A stretch of 64,000 bases of DNA. Origin: Cyanobacterium aponinum PCC 10605. Its GTDB lineage: Bacteria > Cyanobacteriota > Cyanobacteriia > Cyanobacteriales > Cyanobacteriaceae. Positions 8,519-16,187 of this stretch are shown here, in pieces. The notes beneath the pieces were generated by a model. The model searched no databases, had not been told where the DNA came from, and worked only from the letters and a program-made list of their open reading frames with translations. How positions within the stretch are numbered: position 1 is the first letter of the stretch; each line of letters opens with the position of its first letter. A program made the position numbers and the translations under genes. The stretch lies in contig NC_019776.1 of the NCBI RefSeq assembly GCF_000317675.1, forward strand, positions 496,001 through 560,000. The letters are read 5' to 3'.

Positions 8519-9064
8519 ATGTTTGGAATACCAGAGTTACCGCAGATTTTAGGTTCAAAATTATTTTTTCAAGGTAAAAAATTTCAATTTGAAGTAAACA
8601 AATTAAGATTACCTAACGGCGCTGAAGGAGAGTGGGAATGTATCCGTCACCCCGGAGGTGCTTTAGCTGTACCAATCACCAATGATGGTAAATTAGTATT
8701 AGTTAGACAATATCGATTTGCGGTTAAAACTCGCTTGTTGGAATTTCCTGCGGGTACGGTAGAATCAGAGGAAGCTCCAGAAACAACAATAAAAAGAGAG
8801 ATAGAAGAAGAAACAGGCTATCGAGCCAAAAAATGGCGTAGTTTAGGTAAATTTCCCCTCGCTCCGGGGTATTCTGATGAATTTATTTTTGCATTTCTAG
8901 CACAGGATTTGGAAAAGTTAGCTCAACCACCAAAGCAAGATGATGATGAAGATATAGAAGTAGTTTTAATGACTCCTGCTGAATTTGAAGATTTAGCAAT
9001 GACAAGTAATCAAATTGATGCCAAGACTATTTGTAGTTATTTTTTGGCACTCCCTTTTATCTAA
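8519..9064 (+). CDS. Nudix hydrolase, ADP-ribose pyrophosphatase type
   Basis: This 181-residue protein carries a complete Nudix box, G-x5-E-x7-REIEEETGY, near residues 78-100. The upstream LVLVRQYRFAVKTRLLEFPAGTV strand-loop is typical of the ADP-ribose/NDP-sugar branch. The family cleaves ADP-ribose to AMP and ribose 5-phosphate as housecleaning; the exact substrate is not shown by the sequence. It stands alone. Confidence 0.9.
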   Translation: MFGIPELPQILGSKLFFQGKKFQFEVNKLRLPNGAEGEWECIRHPGGALAVPITNDGKLVLVRQYRFAVKTRLLEFPAGTVESEEAPETTIKREIEEETGYRAKKWRSLGKFPLAPGYSDEFIFAFLAQDLEKLAQPPKQDDDEDIEVVLMTPAEFEDLAMTSNQIDAKTICSYFLALPFI

Positions 9065-9086
9065 CGGGGATTTTGGAATATATGAT

Positions 9087-9300
9087 AACCTCAGTTTAGT
9101 TTAAGAATATCCGATAAGGTTAGGTGTCAGGTGTTGGGGTGATGAGGGGAGAGGGAGACAAGGTGTCAGGTTTCAGGTTGCAGGTGTTGGAGAAAGTAAT
9201 AAGTAACGAGTAATGAGTGTTCAGAGTTATTAATTATTCACCCCAACACTATTCACCCCAACAATATTTACCTTTGCCTCTTGCCCATTGCCTACCCTAA
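9087..9300 (-). repeat. AACCTCAGTT repeat copy with heptamer tracts
   Basis: The terminus AACCTCAGTTTAGTTTAAGAAT at 9087 matches the right end of the 6869-7077 element in reverse orientation. It is followed by GTCAGGT/TTCAGGT/TGCAGGT heptamers and TTCACCCC-type repeats. The opposite terminus is not recognisable, so this copy has decayed. It abuts a fragment of a second repeat family at 9301-9334. Confidence 0.55.
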
Positions 9301-9334
9301 CCAATAATTTACACGACGAGAAGTAATAGAGCCA
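9301..9334 (-). repeat. Fragment of the TGGCTCTATCAC repeat family
   Basis: The reverse complement, TGGCTCTATTACTTCTCGTC and on to GTAAATTATTGG, matches the first 34 bases of the longer repeats at 15881-16068 and 56888-57063 with very few differences. Only this end is present. Confidence 0.65.
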
Positions 9335-9335
9335 T

Positions 9336-10364
9336 TTAATTTTTTCGTTGCCAATGATCAAAAATATCTTTAATTAAAATTTCTTCTAGTAATATTTGAC
9401 TAATAATAGTTAATGGTACAACTAAAAATAAGCCTAATAATCCTAGAAAACTGGCAAAAATCACTTCAGCAATAATGACATTTGCTGGTATTAAATTTAC
9501 TCGATGAGGTCTTAATTTTGGAATAATAATTCTATCAACACCACAAAAAATTAAGATATAAATTATTAGAATTGCCCAAGGTTTCCAAGGGGAATAAATA
9601 AATGCGATCGCAACTGGGAATATAATACTAAAAATAGGCCCAATATAAGGAGTAAAAGACAAAATACCTGCTAATAATGCTTGAACGGCGATTAGGGGAA
9701 TACCGAGAATAAAAAGAACAATAAAAGTTAAAATACTAACGGCAATTATTTTGATAAAAGTATCTTTTAACCACTCTTCTAAATCTTTTTCCGTGCGGTT
9801 GAGAATACCTGTAATACGCCGACGATAAAAAGCAGGGAATAAACGCACAAATCCTTGTTTATAAGGAGTAGGTTCAACCAAAAACATTAGGGTTAATGCT
9901 ATCAGTAAAACACCACTTAATAAAGCACCTAAAAATCCTGAAACAAAATTAAATCCTCTTGTTAATAAATCATTAATAATGGGTTGAACTTGGGGCAATA
10001 TTTCTTCTAAATCAGGAAAAGAATCACTTATTTCAGGAGATAAATTATTTTTGATTTTTTCTATTTGAAATATGATTTTGTCAATACCTTGCGGTAAAAG
10101 AGTTAATAATTCCTGAAACTGAAAAACTAAGGATGGTACTACAATCACAAAAAAAAGTGCGATCGCAATTAAAAAGATAACGGTAGCAATGATAACCCCG
10201 TAACCTCTTTTTAAACCTAATTTACAGAATTTTTCTACTAATAAGTTAAGAGTGATAGCGAAAACAACCGCAGTAAAAACTAACAGCAAAATTTTTCTAA
10301 CTTGCCAAATGATATAGATAAGAATAATAACACTGCAAAAACTGATCCACTTGGCAAAATCCAT
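9336..10364 (-). CDS. AI-2E family (PerM-like) membrane transporter
   Basis: The 342-residue protein has helices in the AI-2E/PerM pattern: a cluster of three near the N-terminus (about residues 5-85), a soluble insert (about 90-135), one helix, then a group from about 205 to 330. The family-typical LAGILSFTPYIGPIFSIIFP segment and VNLIPANVIIAEVIFASFLG are present. Members export small molecules or ions; some are Na+/H+ antiporters, and the autoinducer label is historical. Substrate unknown. It lies on the minus strand, in the same direction as, but separated from, the response-regulator pair. Confidence 0.85.
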   Translation of the reverse strand: MDFAKWISFCSVIILIYIIWQVRKILLLVFTAVVFAITLNLLVEKFCKLGLKRGYGVIIATVIFLIAIALFFVIVVPSLVFQFQELLTLLPQGIDKIIFQIEKIKNNLSPEISDSFPDLEEILPQVQPIINDLLTRGFNFVSGFLGALLSGVLLIALTLMFLVEPTPYKQGFVRLFPAFYRRRITGILNRTEKDLEEWLKDTFIKIIAVSILTFIVLFILGIPLIAVQALLAGILSFTPYIGPIFSIIFPVAIAFIYSPWKPWAILIIYILIFCGVDRIIIPKLRPHRVNLIPANVIIAEVIFASFLGLLGLFLVVPLTIISQILLEEILIKDIFDHWQRKN

Positions 10365-10492
10365 AATTCGTTAAGCTGATATTAGTTTATTTTCACTGTC
10401 TAAAACGATAAATTTTAAATAAGTTTTAGGTTTCAGGTTTTAGATTTCCGTTGATAAATCAATAGTTGATTATTGTTATGTTAACCATGAAT

Positions 10493-10699
10493 TTAACTTT
10501 CCCATTTACTAAGCTCTCGTTGATGTTTTACTAATAAGATAATTACAAGGGTGATAACAGGAAAAGAAATAATAAAAATAGCTAAAAAAGTTTCATTAAT
10601 TTCTAAAATCCAATTATCTAAGCCGTATTTAATTATAAAGGAAATAAGGGTAGATAAAAGAATAACTTTACTAAGGAAAAAAAACTGGTTTACCAACAT
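10493..10699 (-). CDS. Small two-helix membrane protein beside a response regulator
   Basis: This 68-residue protein has two membrane helices (about residues 8-25 and 37-57) and a short charged tail KHQRELSKWES. I do not recognise the family. It starts 3 bp after the stop of the response-regulator gene on the same strand, so the two are very probably cotranscribed and perhaps translationally coupled. It could be a membrane partner of the regulator; that is inference from position only. Confidence 0.6.
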   Translation of the reverse strand: MLVNQFFFLSKVILLSTLISFIIKYGLDNWILEINETFLAIFIISFPVITLVIILLVKHQRELSKWES

Positions 10700-10702
10700 T
10701 AT

Positions 10703-11257
10703 TTACTGTAATTTTTTCTTGATGAAAGAAACTAACTGATTAATTTGTTTTTTCATTTGTGCAACTTCCGACTCTAAATGTTTAACTTGAGCCTGTAGTT
10801 TCTGTAATTGATCACTATCAACACCACTATCCATAGTAGTTTGAGCGGTAGCACTAGATACAGGTTGTAAATGGGCAAGTTTCTTGGATTTCTCCATAGA
10901 TTCCCGAATACCCTGAATTAGCTGTTTTTGATCAAAAGGTTTTTCTAAAAATGAAAAGAATTCAAAGGGTTCAGGTATTTTATCAGTTACTTCATCTTTC
11001 CGTCCAGACATTAACAGTAGAGGAATGGCTTTGAGGCGGGGATCTTTTTGTATTTCTTGGAATACTTCATAACCACTCTTTTTCGGTAAAAAGAAATCTA
11101 ACATGATCAAGTTAGGGTTACAAGTATGAATTAATTCTAGTCCTTGGGCGCCGTCTTTGGCTTCAACTACCTCAAATTTATCATCTGGTAACATACCCTT
11201 GACGGTTCTTCTAATGACCATACTGTCATCGATAACTAATACTTTGTGATTTGACAC
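10703..11257 (-). CDS. Response regulator with C-terminal coiled coil
   Basis: A receiver domain occupies residues about 5-125, with the acidic pair VIDDS, the phosphoacceptor Asp in LIMLDFFLP, a conserved Ser in LLLMSGR and the Lys in FLEKPF. A Ser/Thr-rich linker and a coiled coil follow (QLQKLQAQVKHLESEVAQM). There is no DNA-binding domain, so output is by protein contact, as in CheY/PilG-type regulators. I chose the GTG at 11255-11257 because AAGGAG lies six bases upstream; an in-frame TTG six bases earlier directly abuts that site and is a poor start. It forms an operon with the small membrane protein downstream. Confidence 0.85.
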   Translation of the reverse strand: MSNHKVLVIDDSMVIRRTVKGMLPDDKFEVVEAKDGAQGLELIHTCNPNLIMLDFFLPKKSGYEVFQEIQKDPRLKAIPLLLMSGRKDEVTDKIPEPFEFFSFLEKPFDQKQLIQGIRESMEKSKKLAHLQPVSSATAQTTMDSGVDSDQLQKLQAQVKHLESEVAQMKKQINQLVSFIKKKLQ

Positions 11258-11355
11258 AATCAACTCCTTGTCTAAATTAAAGACCCTAATCTTATTAAGT
11301 ATATTAAACTATGATCAAATATGATTATTTTATCTAATTTTTCTTATCTTTAAGT

Positions 11356-12249
11356 ATGACCGTAACAAGCTCTCCTACCTCCGATTTAATTAATTTGCCT
11401 TCTTGGTTACGTGCCCCCATTGGTAAAGCATCAGAGATTTCAAGGGTTCAAAAAATTGTCAAGCAAAGAAAAATTCATACAATTTGCGAAGAAGGACGTT
11501 GTCCTAATCGGGGAGAGTGTTATAGTCAAGGTACAGCAACATTTTTGCTGATGGGGGATGTGTGTACTCGTAACTGTGGCTTTTGTCAGGTGGAAAAGGG
11601 TAAAGCACCTATGATATTAGATGAAAATGAACCGCAAAAGGTGGCAGAGGCAGTTAATTTATTGGGGCTAAAATACGTAGTTTTAACCTCTGTGGCAAGG
11701 GATGACTTGGCTGATGGGGGTGCGTTTTGGTTTGTAAAAGTAATGGATGCGATTAGGAAAATGAATCCTGATACTTTAATAGAGGTGCTAACTCCTGATT
11801 TTGGCACGGGAAAAAATGCCTTACAACAGCAGTGGGACAGCGTTAAAACTATTGTAGAGGCAAATCCCGCTTGTTATAACCATAATCTGGAAACTGTGGC
11901 AAGATTACAAAATCCTGTGCGCAAGGGAGGGAAATACCATCGCTCTCTACGAGTATTGGAGATTGTTAAAGAGATAAATCCGGATATTCCTACTAAATCA
12001 GGGTTAATGTTAGGATTAGGGGAAACCTTAGCTGAAATTATCGCTACTTTGGAAGATTTAAGAAAAATAAAGTGCGATCGCATCACCTTAGGGCAGTATC
12101 TCAGACCATCTTTAGCTCATTTACCTGTACAAAAGTATTGGACTCCCGATGAATTTGAAGAATTAGGGAAAATAGCTTCTTCTTTAGGCTTCAGTCATGT
12201 GCGTAGTGCGCCTTTAGTTCGTAGCTCTTACCATGCTCACGAGTCATGA
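11356..12249 (+). CDS. lipA: Lipoyl synthase
   Basis: This radical-SAM enzyme of 297 residues inserts two sulfurs into octanoyl groups to make lipoate on 2-oxoacid dehydrogenases and the glycine cleavage H protein. The auxiliary cluster motif [12 protein letters not shown] (CX4CX5C) and the radical SAM motif CTRNCGFC (CX3CX2C) are both present, and the C-terminal RSSY serine that ligates the auxiliary cluster appears in PLVRSSYHA. Length is normal. Cyanobacteria often have two LipA paralogues; which this is cannot be told here. Confidence 0.95.
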   Translation: MTVTSSPTSDLINLPSWLRAPIGKASEISRVQKIVKQRKIHTICEEGRCPNRGECYSQGTATFLLMGDVCTRNCGFCQVEKGKAPMILDENEPQKVAEAVNLLGLKYVVLTSVARDDLADGGAFWFVKVMDAIRKMNPDTLIEVLTPDFGTGKNALQQQWDSVKTIVEANPACYNHNLETVARLQNPVRKGGKYHRSLRVLEIVKEINPDIPTKSGLMLGLGETLAEIIATLEDLRKIKCDRITLGQYLRPSLAHLPVQKYWTPDEFEELGKIASSLGFSHVRSAPLVRSSYHAHES

Positions 12250-12304
12250 TGTCGAGGTATTGGGGAGAAACGAGTAATGAGGATGAGAATTAGGGGTTTT
12301 TAAT

Positions 12305-12346
12305 TATTCACTATTCACTATTCACTATTCGCTATTCACTATTCAC
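12305..12346. repeat. Heptanucleotide STRR tract (ATTCACT)n
   Basis: Six near-identical ATTCACT units (one reads ATTCGCT) lie head to tail between the convergent lipA and nadC genes. Confidence 0.8.
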
Positions 12347-12359
12347 CTTTGCCCTTGAA

Positions 12360-13202
12360 TTACATTCTCATGCTAATATCTAACCATGATGAGCGAGTGA
12401 TAGGTGCGCTGGTGGAAATATAGTCAACTCCCGTGGCGGCAATTGACCGAATATTATCTAAAGTAACGTTGCCTGACGCTTCTATTTTAGTTAAAGGGTT
12501 ACTTTTCCTTATTAGTTTAACGGCTTCTTTCATGGTTTCTATGGCCATGTTATCTAACATTATAATTTCAACCCCAGATGCGATCGCATCTTCCACTTGA
12601 GTTAAATCACTGGTTTCTACCTCAATACTTAAAGGATAAGGCATATTTTTTCTTACCTTATCCACTGCTTCTTTGATTCCTCCTGCTCCTTGAATATGAT
12701 TGTCTTTGATCATAATTCCATCATCTAAACCAATACGGTGATTGGTTGCCCCGCCAACTGCAGAAGCATATTTTTCCAAAATCCTTAATCCGGGGATGGT
12801 TTTACGAGTATCAACTAATTTAGTGGGATAGTCTCGGATTGCTTCCACATACTTTCGGGCTTCAGTAGCAATACCGCTTAACCGCATGACTAAATTTAAA
12901 GCCACTCTTTCTCCTGTTAGTAATGCTGAAATTTTCCCTTCTATCGTCAAGATTTTTGTCCCTTTTTCCTGCTTTTCTCCCTCTAAAACTAATCTTTCAC
13001 ATTTTGCCATAGGATCTAATATTTCAAATACTTTTTCAGCGATGGGTAAACCTGCTATTACCCCTGTTTCTTTAATAATCCAATGGGCTTTGCCAATTTT
13101 GTTATCTGCAAATATACTTTCTGTAGTGCGATCGCCTCTACCAATATCTTCTAACAGCCAGTCTTTAATTAACGTATCTAAAATTAATGAATTAGGAATC
13201 AT
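12360..13202 (-). CDS. nadC: Quinolinate phosphoribosyltransferase (nicotinate-nucleotide pyrophosphorylase)
   Basis: NadC converts quinolinate and PRPP to nicotinate mononucleotide in de novo NAD synthesis. Family marks are EDIGRGDRTTES near the N-terminus, RKTIPGLRILEKYA with the substrate-binding Arg and Lys, HRIGLDDGIMIKDNH, and the C-terminal IEASGNVTLDNI and GVDYISTSA phosphate loops. I place the start at the ATG at 13200-13202 (280 residues); an in-frame TTG nine bases upstream has no better ribosome site. No nadA or nadB is nearby. Confidence 0.94.
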   Translation of the reverse strand: MIPNSLILDTLIKDWLLEDIGRGDRTTESIFADNKIGKAHWIIKETGVIAGLPIAEKVFEILDPMAKCERLVLEGEKQEKGTKILTIEGKISALLTGERVALNLVMRLSGIATEARKYVEAIRDYPTKLVDTRKTIPGLRILEKYASAVGGATNHRIGLDDGIMIKDNHIQGAGGIKEAVDKVRKNMPYPLSIEVETSDLTQVEDAIASGVEIIMLDNMAIETMKEAVKLIRKSNPLTKIEASGNVTLDNIRSIAATGVDYISTSAPITRSSWLDISMRM

Positions 13203-13310
13203 TTTTGACAATTAAGAATTAAACATTTTTAATACTAAAGTATTCTCGTCACCTACTCAATCGAAAACTAATATACTGTTAATGCTTTCCCATTTAAGGA
13301 GTATTTTCTT

Positions 13311-13577
13311 TTGCAATATCTTTTCTCTAATCACGCTAAACAGCAATTAAAAAGTTATGGTAGAAAACAAATAAAGTTAGAATGGATTGAACGGGTAATT
13401 AAGAATCCAGATTATATAGAAGTTTATGATAACCTCGACATTACAATTTGTGAAACTTGTTGCTGGAAACGTATTAAAGAATATAGTAATAGGGCTTTAA
13501 AAGTTGTTTATAATCACAGAAAAAATCCACCATTAATTATTACAGTTTATTTTGATAGGAGTTACAAACATGATTAG
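13311..13577 (+). CDS. DUF4258-type small protein, possible toxin
   Basis: The 88-residue protein starts at a TTG with a strong AAGGAG site (13296-13301) nine bases upstream. The N-terminal FSNHAKQQLKSYGRKQIKLEWIERVIKNPD matches the DUF4258 pattern (an His followed by an R/K-rich helix), and the C-terminal NPPLIITVYF strand is typical too. DUF4258 proteins are RelE-like in fold and are commonly found beside DUF2283 partners. It overlaps the next gene by 8 bp. Toxicity is inferred from the pairing and has not been shown. Confidence 0.72.
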   Translation: MQYLFSNHAKQQLKSYGRKQIKLEWIERVIKNPDYIEVYDNLDITICETCCWKRIKEYSNRALKVVYNHRKNPPLIITVYFDRSYKHD

Positions 13578-13836
13578 AATTAGTGAATATGACCCTGAAG
13601 TTGATGCTATATATGTACAGTTACATGAAGATGATGTTTTAGATTCTGAAGAAATAGAAAAAGGTATAATTGTTGATTATAATAAATATAATAAGGTCAT
13701 TGGTTTTGAGTTATTGGGAATACGCAATATTAGTATTTCATCACTTCAATCTTTAAAATCTCTCCTATCATCAGATGAGATTGCTATGTTACAGGAGTTT
13801 AATATTTTTAGCCAAATCTTCTTAATGGTTTTTTAA
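13570..13836 (+). CDS. DUF2283-domain protein, partner of the DUF4258 gene
   Basis: The start is the ATG at 13570, with AGGAG at 13557-13561; this gives 88 residues. The core MIRISEYDPEVDAIYVQL, then EEIEKGIIVDYNK and VIGFELLGIRNIS, is the DUF2283 signature. A hydrophobic/Phe-rich tail follows. It overlaps the DUF4258 stop by 8 bp, so translation is probably coupled. Such pairs are annotated as putative type II toxin-antitoxin modules; the DUF2283 member would be the antitoxin. Confidence 0.72.
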   Translation: MIRISEYDPEVDAIYVQLHEDDVLDSEEIEKGIIVDYNKYNKVIGFELLGIRNISISSLQSLKSLLSSDEIAMLQEFNIFSQIFLMVF

Positions 13837-13926
13837 TATTGATAGATAAAAAAATCTCGGAAATTATCAGGTTGTTGAAAATACTTACTCCTAACTCTCG
13901 AATTCCACTAACCAGAGTGTCATGAT

Positions 13927-15105
13927 TCAAATAGAATTGCTACCAAGAAAAGAGGCTATTTTGTTAACGGCTTCTTTTAAAACTTCAGGAGGTTTTACTA
14001 AAGCAAATCTCACATATCCTTCTCCACAACTGCCAAAACCAGCACCGGGAGACAAAGCCACCCCTGTCTCTTTTACTAAGTTTACACAAAATGCGATGGA
14101 ATCTTTCTGCCATTTTTCTGGTAATTTTGCCCAGAGATAAAGAGTCGCCAAAGGGGTAGGAGTATGCCAACCAATATTATTTAATTCTTTCACCAAAAAA
14201 TCTCTTCTTTCTCGATAAATTTTTACCGTCTCAGCAACACATTCTTGAGAAGAAGTTAAAGCAGTTATTGCTCCTTCTAATATACCTTTATACTGATTAA
14301 AGTCAACTACCGATTTAATTTGTTTTAATGCTTTAATTAATTGGGAATTACCGATAGCAAAACCTATTCTAAAACCTCCCATATTATAAGATTTAGAAAA
14401 GGTAAAAAATTCTATCGATATTTCTTTTTTTCTATCAGCTTGTAAAATAGATGGTGCTTTATTCTCATCGAAAACTATATCCATATAGGGGAAATCATGG
14501 ACTAAAACCAAATTATTTGCCTGACAAAAACGAAATGCAGAGTCAAAAAAATCTAAAGATGCGATCGCAGTTGTAGGGTTATGGGGATAACTCAAAACCA
14601 TCATTTTTGCCTTAGCAAGTATTGTCGCAGGAATTTCATTAAACTGAGGTAAAAAACTATTTTCAGCCAATAAAGGCATAGGATAAATATTCCCCCCCGC
14701 CATATAAATACCCCCTGCATGGGAAGGATAACCCGGATCTAATAAAAGAGCATAGTCACCTTGGTTTATAATAGCTAAAGGTAAATGGGCAGTGCCTTCC
14801 TGACAACCAATTAAAGGCAAAACTTCTGTTTCCCAATCTACAGCAACCCCGAATCTTTTTTCATACCAATTGGCTGCCACCTGCCGAAAATTAGCTGTGC
14901 CACCATGCAATAAATAACCATGATTATCAGAATTATGCAAAGACTCCCCAATAGTCTTAATTATATGCTCAGAAGCACCCAAATCAGACGAGCCTAAAGA
15001 CAAATCAATAATATTTTTTCCTAAACTTATCGCCTCTGTTTTCGCCCTATCCATATCAGCAAAAACATTTTTTTCTAGGGGTTTTAGTCTATCTGATAAC
15101 TGCAT
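13927..15105 (-). CDS. PLP-dependent class I/II aminotransferase
   Basis: A 392-residue fold-type I aminotransferase. The PLP lysine is Lys238 in TFSKSYNMGGFRIGFAIG; the Asp that contacts the pyridine nitrogen and Tyr lie in LVLVHDFPYMDI; the Asn contact is in SYPHNPTTA. The substrate Arg is in the C-terminal EGYVRFALV. It resembles cyanobacterial enzymes annotated as LL-diaminopimelate or aspartate aminotransferases; substrate cannot be fixed from motifs. The thioredoxin gene lies 65 bp upstream on the same strand. Confidence 0.88.
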   Translation of the reverse strand: MQLSDRLKPLEKNVFADMDRAKTEAISLGKNIIDLSLGSSDLGASEHIIKTIGESLHNSDNHGYLLHGGTANFRQVAANWYEKRFGVAVDWETEVLPLIGCQEGTAHLPLAIINQGDYALLLDPGYPSHAGGIYMAGGNIYPMPLLAENSFLPQFNEIPATILAKAKMMVLSYPHNPTTAIASLDFFDSAFRFCQANNLVLVHDFPYMDIVFDENKAPSILQADRKKEISIEFFTFSKSYNMGGFRIGFAIGNSQLIKALKQIKSVVDFNQYKGILEGAITALTSSQECVAETVKIYRERRDFLVKELNNIGWHTPTPLATLYLWAKLPEKWQKDSIAFCVNLVKETGVALSPGAGFGSCGEGYVRFALVKPPEVLKEAVNKIASFLGSNSI

Positions 15106-15170
15106 ATTTGTAGAGAAAAATTATTGAAAACTAATAACTCCTGATTCTTCATTCCTAATTCCTTATTGAA

Positions 15171-15494
15171 TTAAACTACCGCTTCCACAAACTCTTTGAG
15201 TTTATCTTTACCAATAGCACCTTCATGACTTTTAACTACTTCACCCTGTTTAAATAATCTTAATGCAGGAACACCCTCCACTTTGCATTGAGATACACTT
15301 TCAGGACTAGCATCTACTTCTAACTTTACCACCTTGAGGCGATCGCTGTAAGTTTCTGCTATCCAACTAATAGAAGGAGAAACTAAACGACAAGGACCAC
15401 ACCATTGAGCCCAAAAATAAGCCAACACAGGCTGATTTTCTTCTATAACTGCACTCTTGAACTGAGAATCTTCAATTTCAATTACTTTACTCAT
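15171..15494 (-). CDS. Thioredoxin
   Basis: This 107-residue thioredoxin has the canonical active site WCGPC (Cys32, Cys35), the cis-proline loop GVPALRLF and the FKQGEVV-G hairpin. It is a soluble dithiol reductant served by ferredoxin- or NADPH-thioredoxin reductase. Cyanobacteria have several Trx types (m, x, y, and TrxB/C-like); the substitutions WAQWC and PALRLF (in place of PTLMLF) suggest one of the less usual types, but I cannot assign it firmly. Confidence 0.92.
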   Translation of the reverse strand: MSKVIEIEDSQFKSAVIEENQPVLAYFWAQWCGPCRLVSPSISWIAETYSDRLKVVKLEVDASPESVSQCKVEGVPALRLFKQGEVVKSHEGAIGKDKLKEFVEAVV

Positions 15495-16187
15495 TGTTAT
15501 TATTTCCTAAGTTTAATATCTCTGTCTCTATAAAAATAAATTTATACTTATCTAATCAGATAGATAGGGTAAATGAGAATATTTATTATCTTACTCTAAT
15601 TGGGAAAAACCTTCAAAAACGAATAGAGACGTTCAGATGAACGCCTCTACAGGTATTAGGTATTAGGTGTTAGGTGTTGATATTATTATAACCAATAAAT
15701 CCCCATATTAGTCAAGATCGAAATTAAAAATTTTTTCAGACATTATTTTCTTTAAGAGAAAATTAACTCACCTATAGATTTTTCTTATGCTTTCCCTAAC
15801 TAACCCATGTAGTTTTTATCTGCTAATACAACTCAAACTTTAAAAAAAAATAATTCATCATACTCAAACCAAAAGAATTATGGCTCTATCACTTCTCGTT
15901 GTGTAAATTATTGATGTTTGGTAGGTAAGAGACAATAGGCAATAGGCGACTATTAAATAATAATTTATAAAATTTTAGTTTTTATTTAACTATAAACTTT
16001 TATTTAACTATAAACACTATTTAATAAAGGTTATAGAAGTCCTGTTTCTCTTAATTTATCATAACCACTGTAGAAGAACCAGAATTATCTATTTTTTCCA
16101 TATCATAATTGAACCATAATCGCTATAATTATACTTATTATATTTTACATATAGGTTAATAAAAACAATTATTTATTTTCTTATTAA
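15495..16187. other. 693 bp gene-free region upstream of dndD
   Basis: It holds an imperfect hairpin (AGAGACGTTC-AGAT-GAACGCCTCT, 15625-15647) of a type scattered in cyanobacterial genomes, a TAGGTATTAGGTGTTAGGTGTT tract and a full copy of a dispersed repeat (15881-16068). The 120 bp before dndD are very AT-rich. No ORF is credible. Confidence 0.55.
15881..16068 (+). repeat. Dispersed repeat, TGGCTCTATCAC family, full copy
   Basis: It begins TGGCTCTATCACTTCTCGTT and ends with a conserved block from GGTTATAGAAGTCCTGTTTC to ATAACCAC. Both blocks recur, in the same order and at similar distance, at 56888-57063. The middle varies. The last block starts GGTTAT and ends ATAACC, so its ends could pair. 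It has no coding capacity. Confidence 0.75.

Noticed and set aside
9121-9190. Repeated GTCAGGT/TGCAGGT units as a CRISPR array
   Set aside because: Units are seven bases with no spacers; this is an STRR tract.
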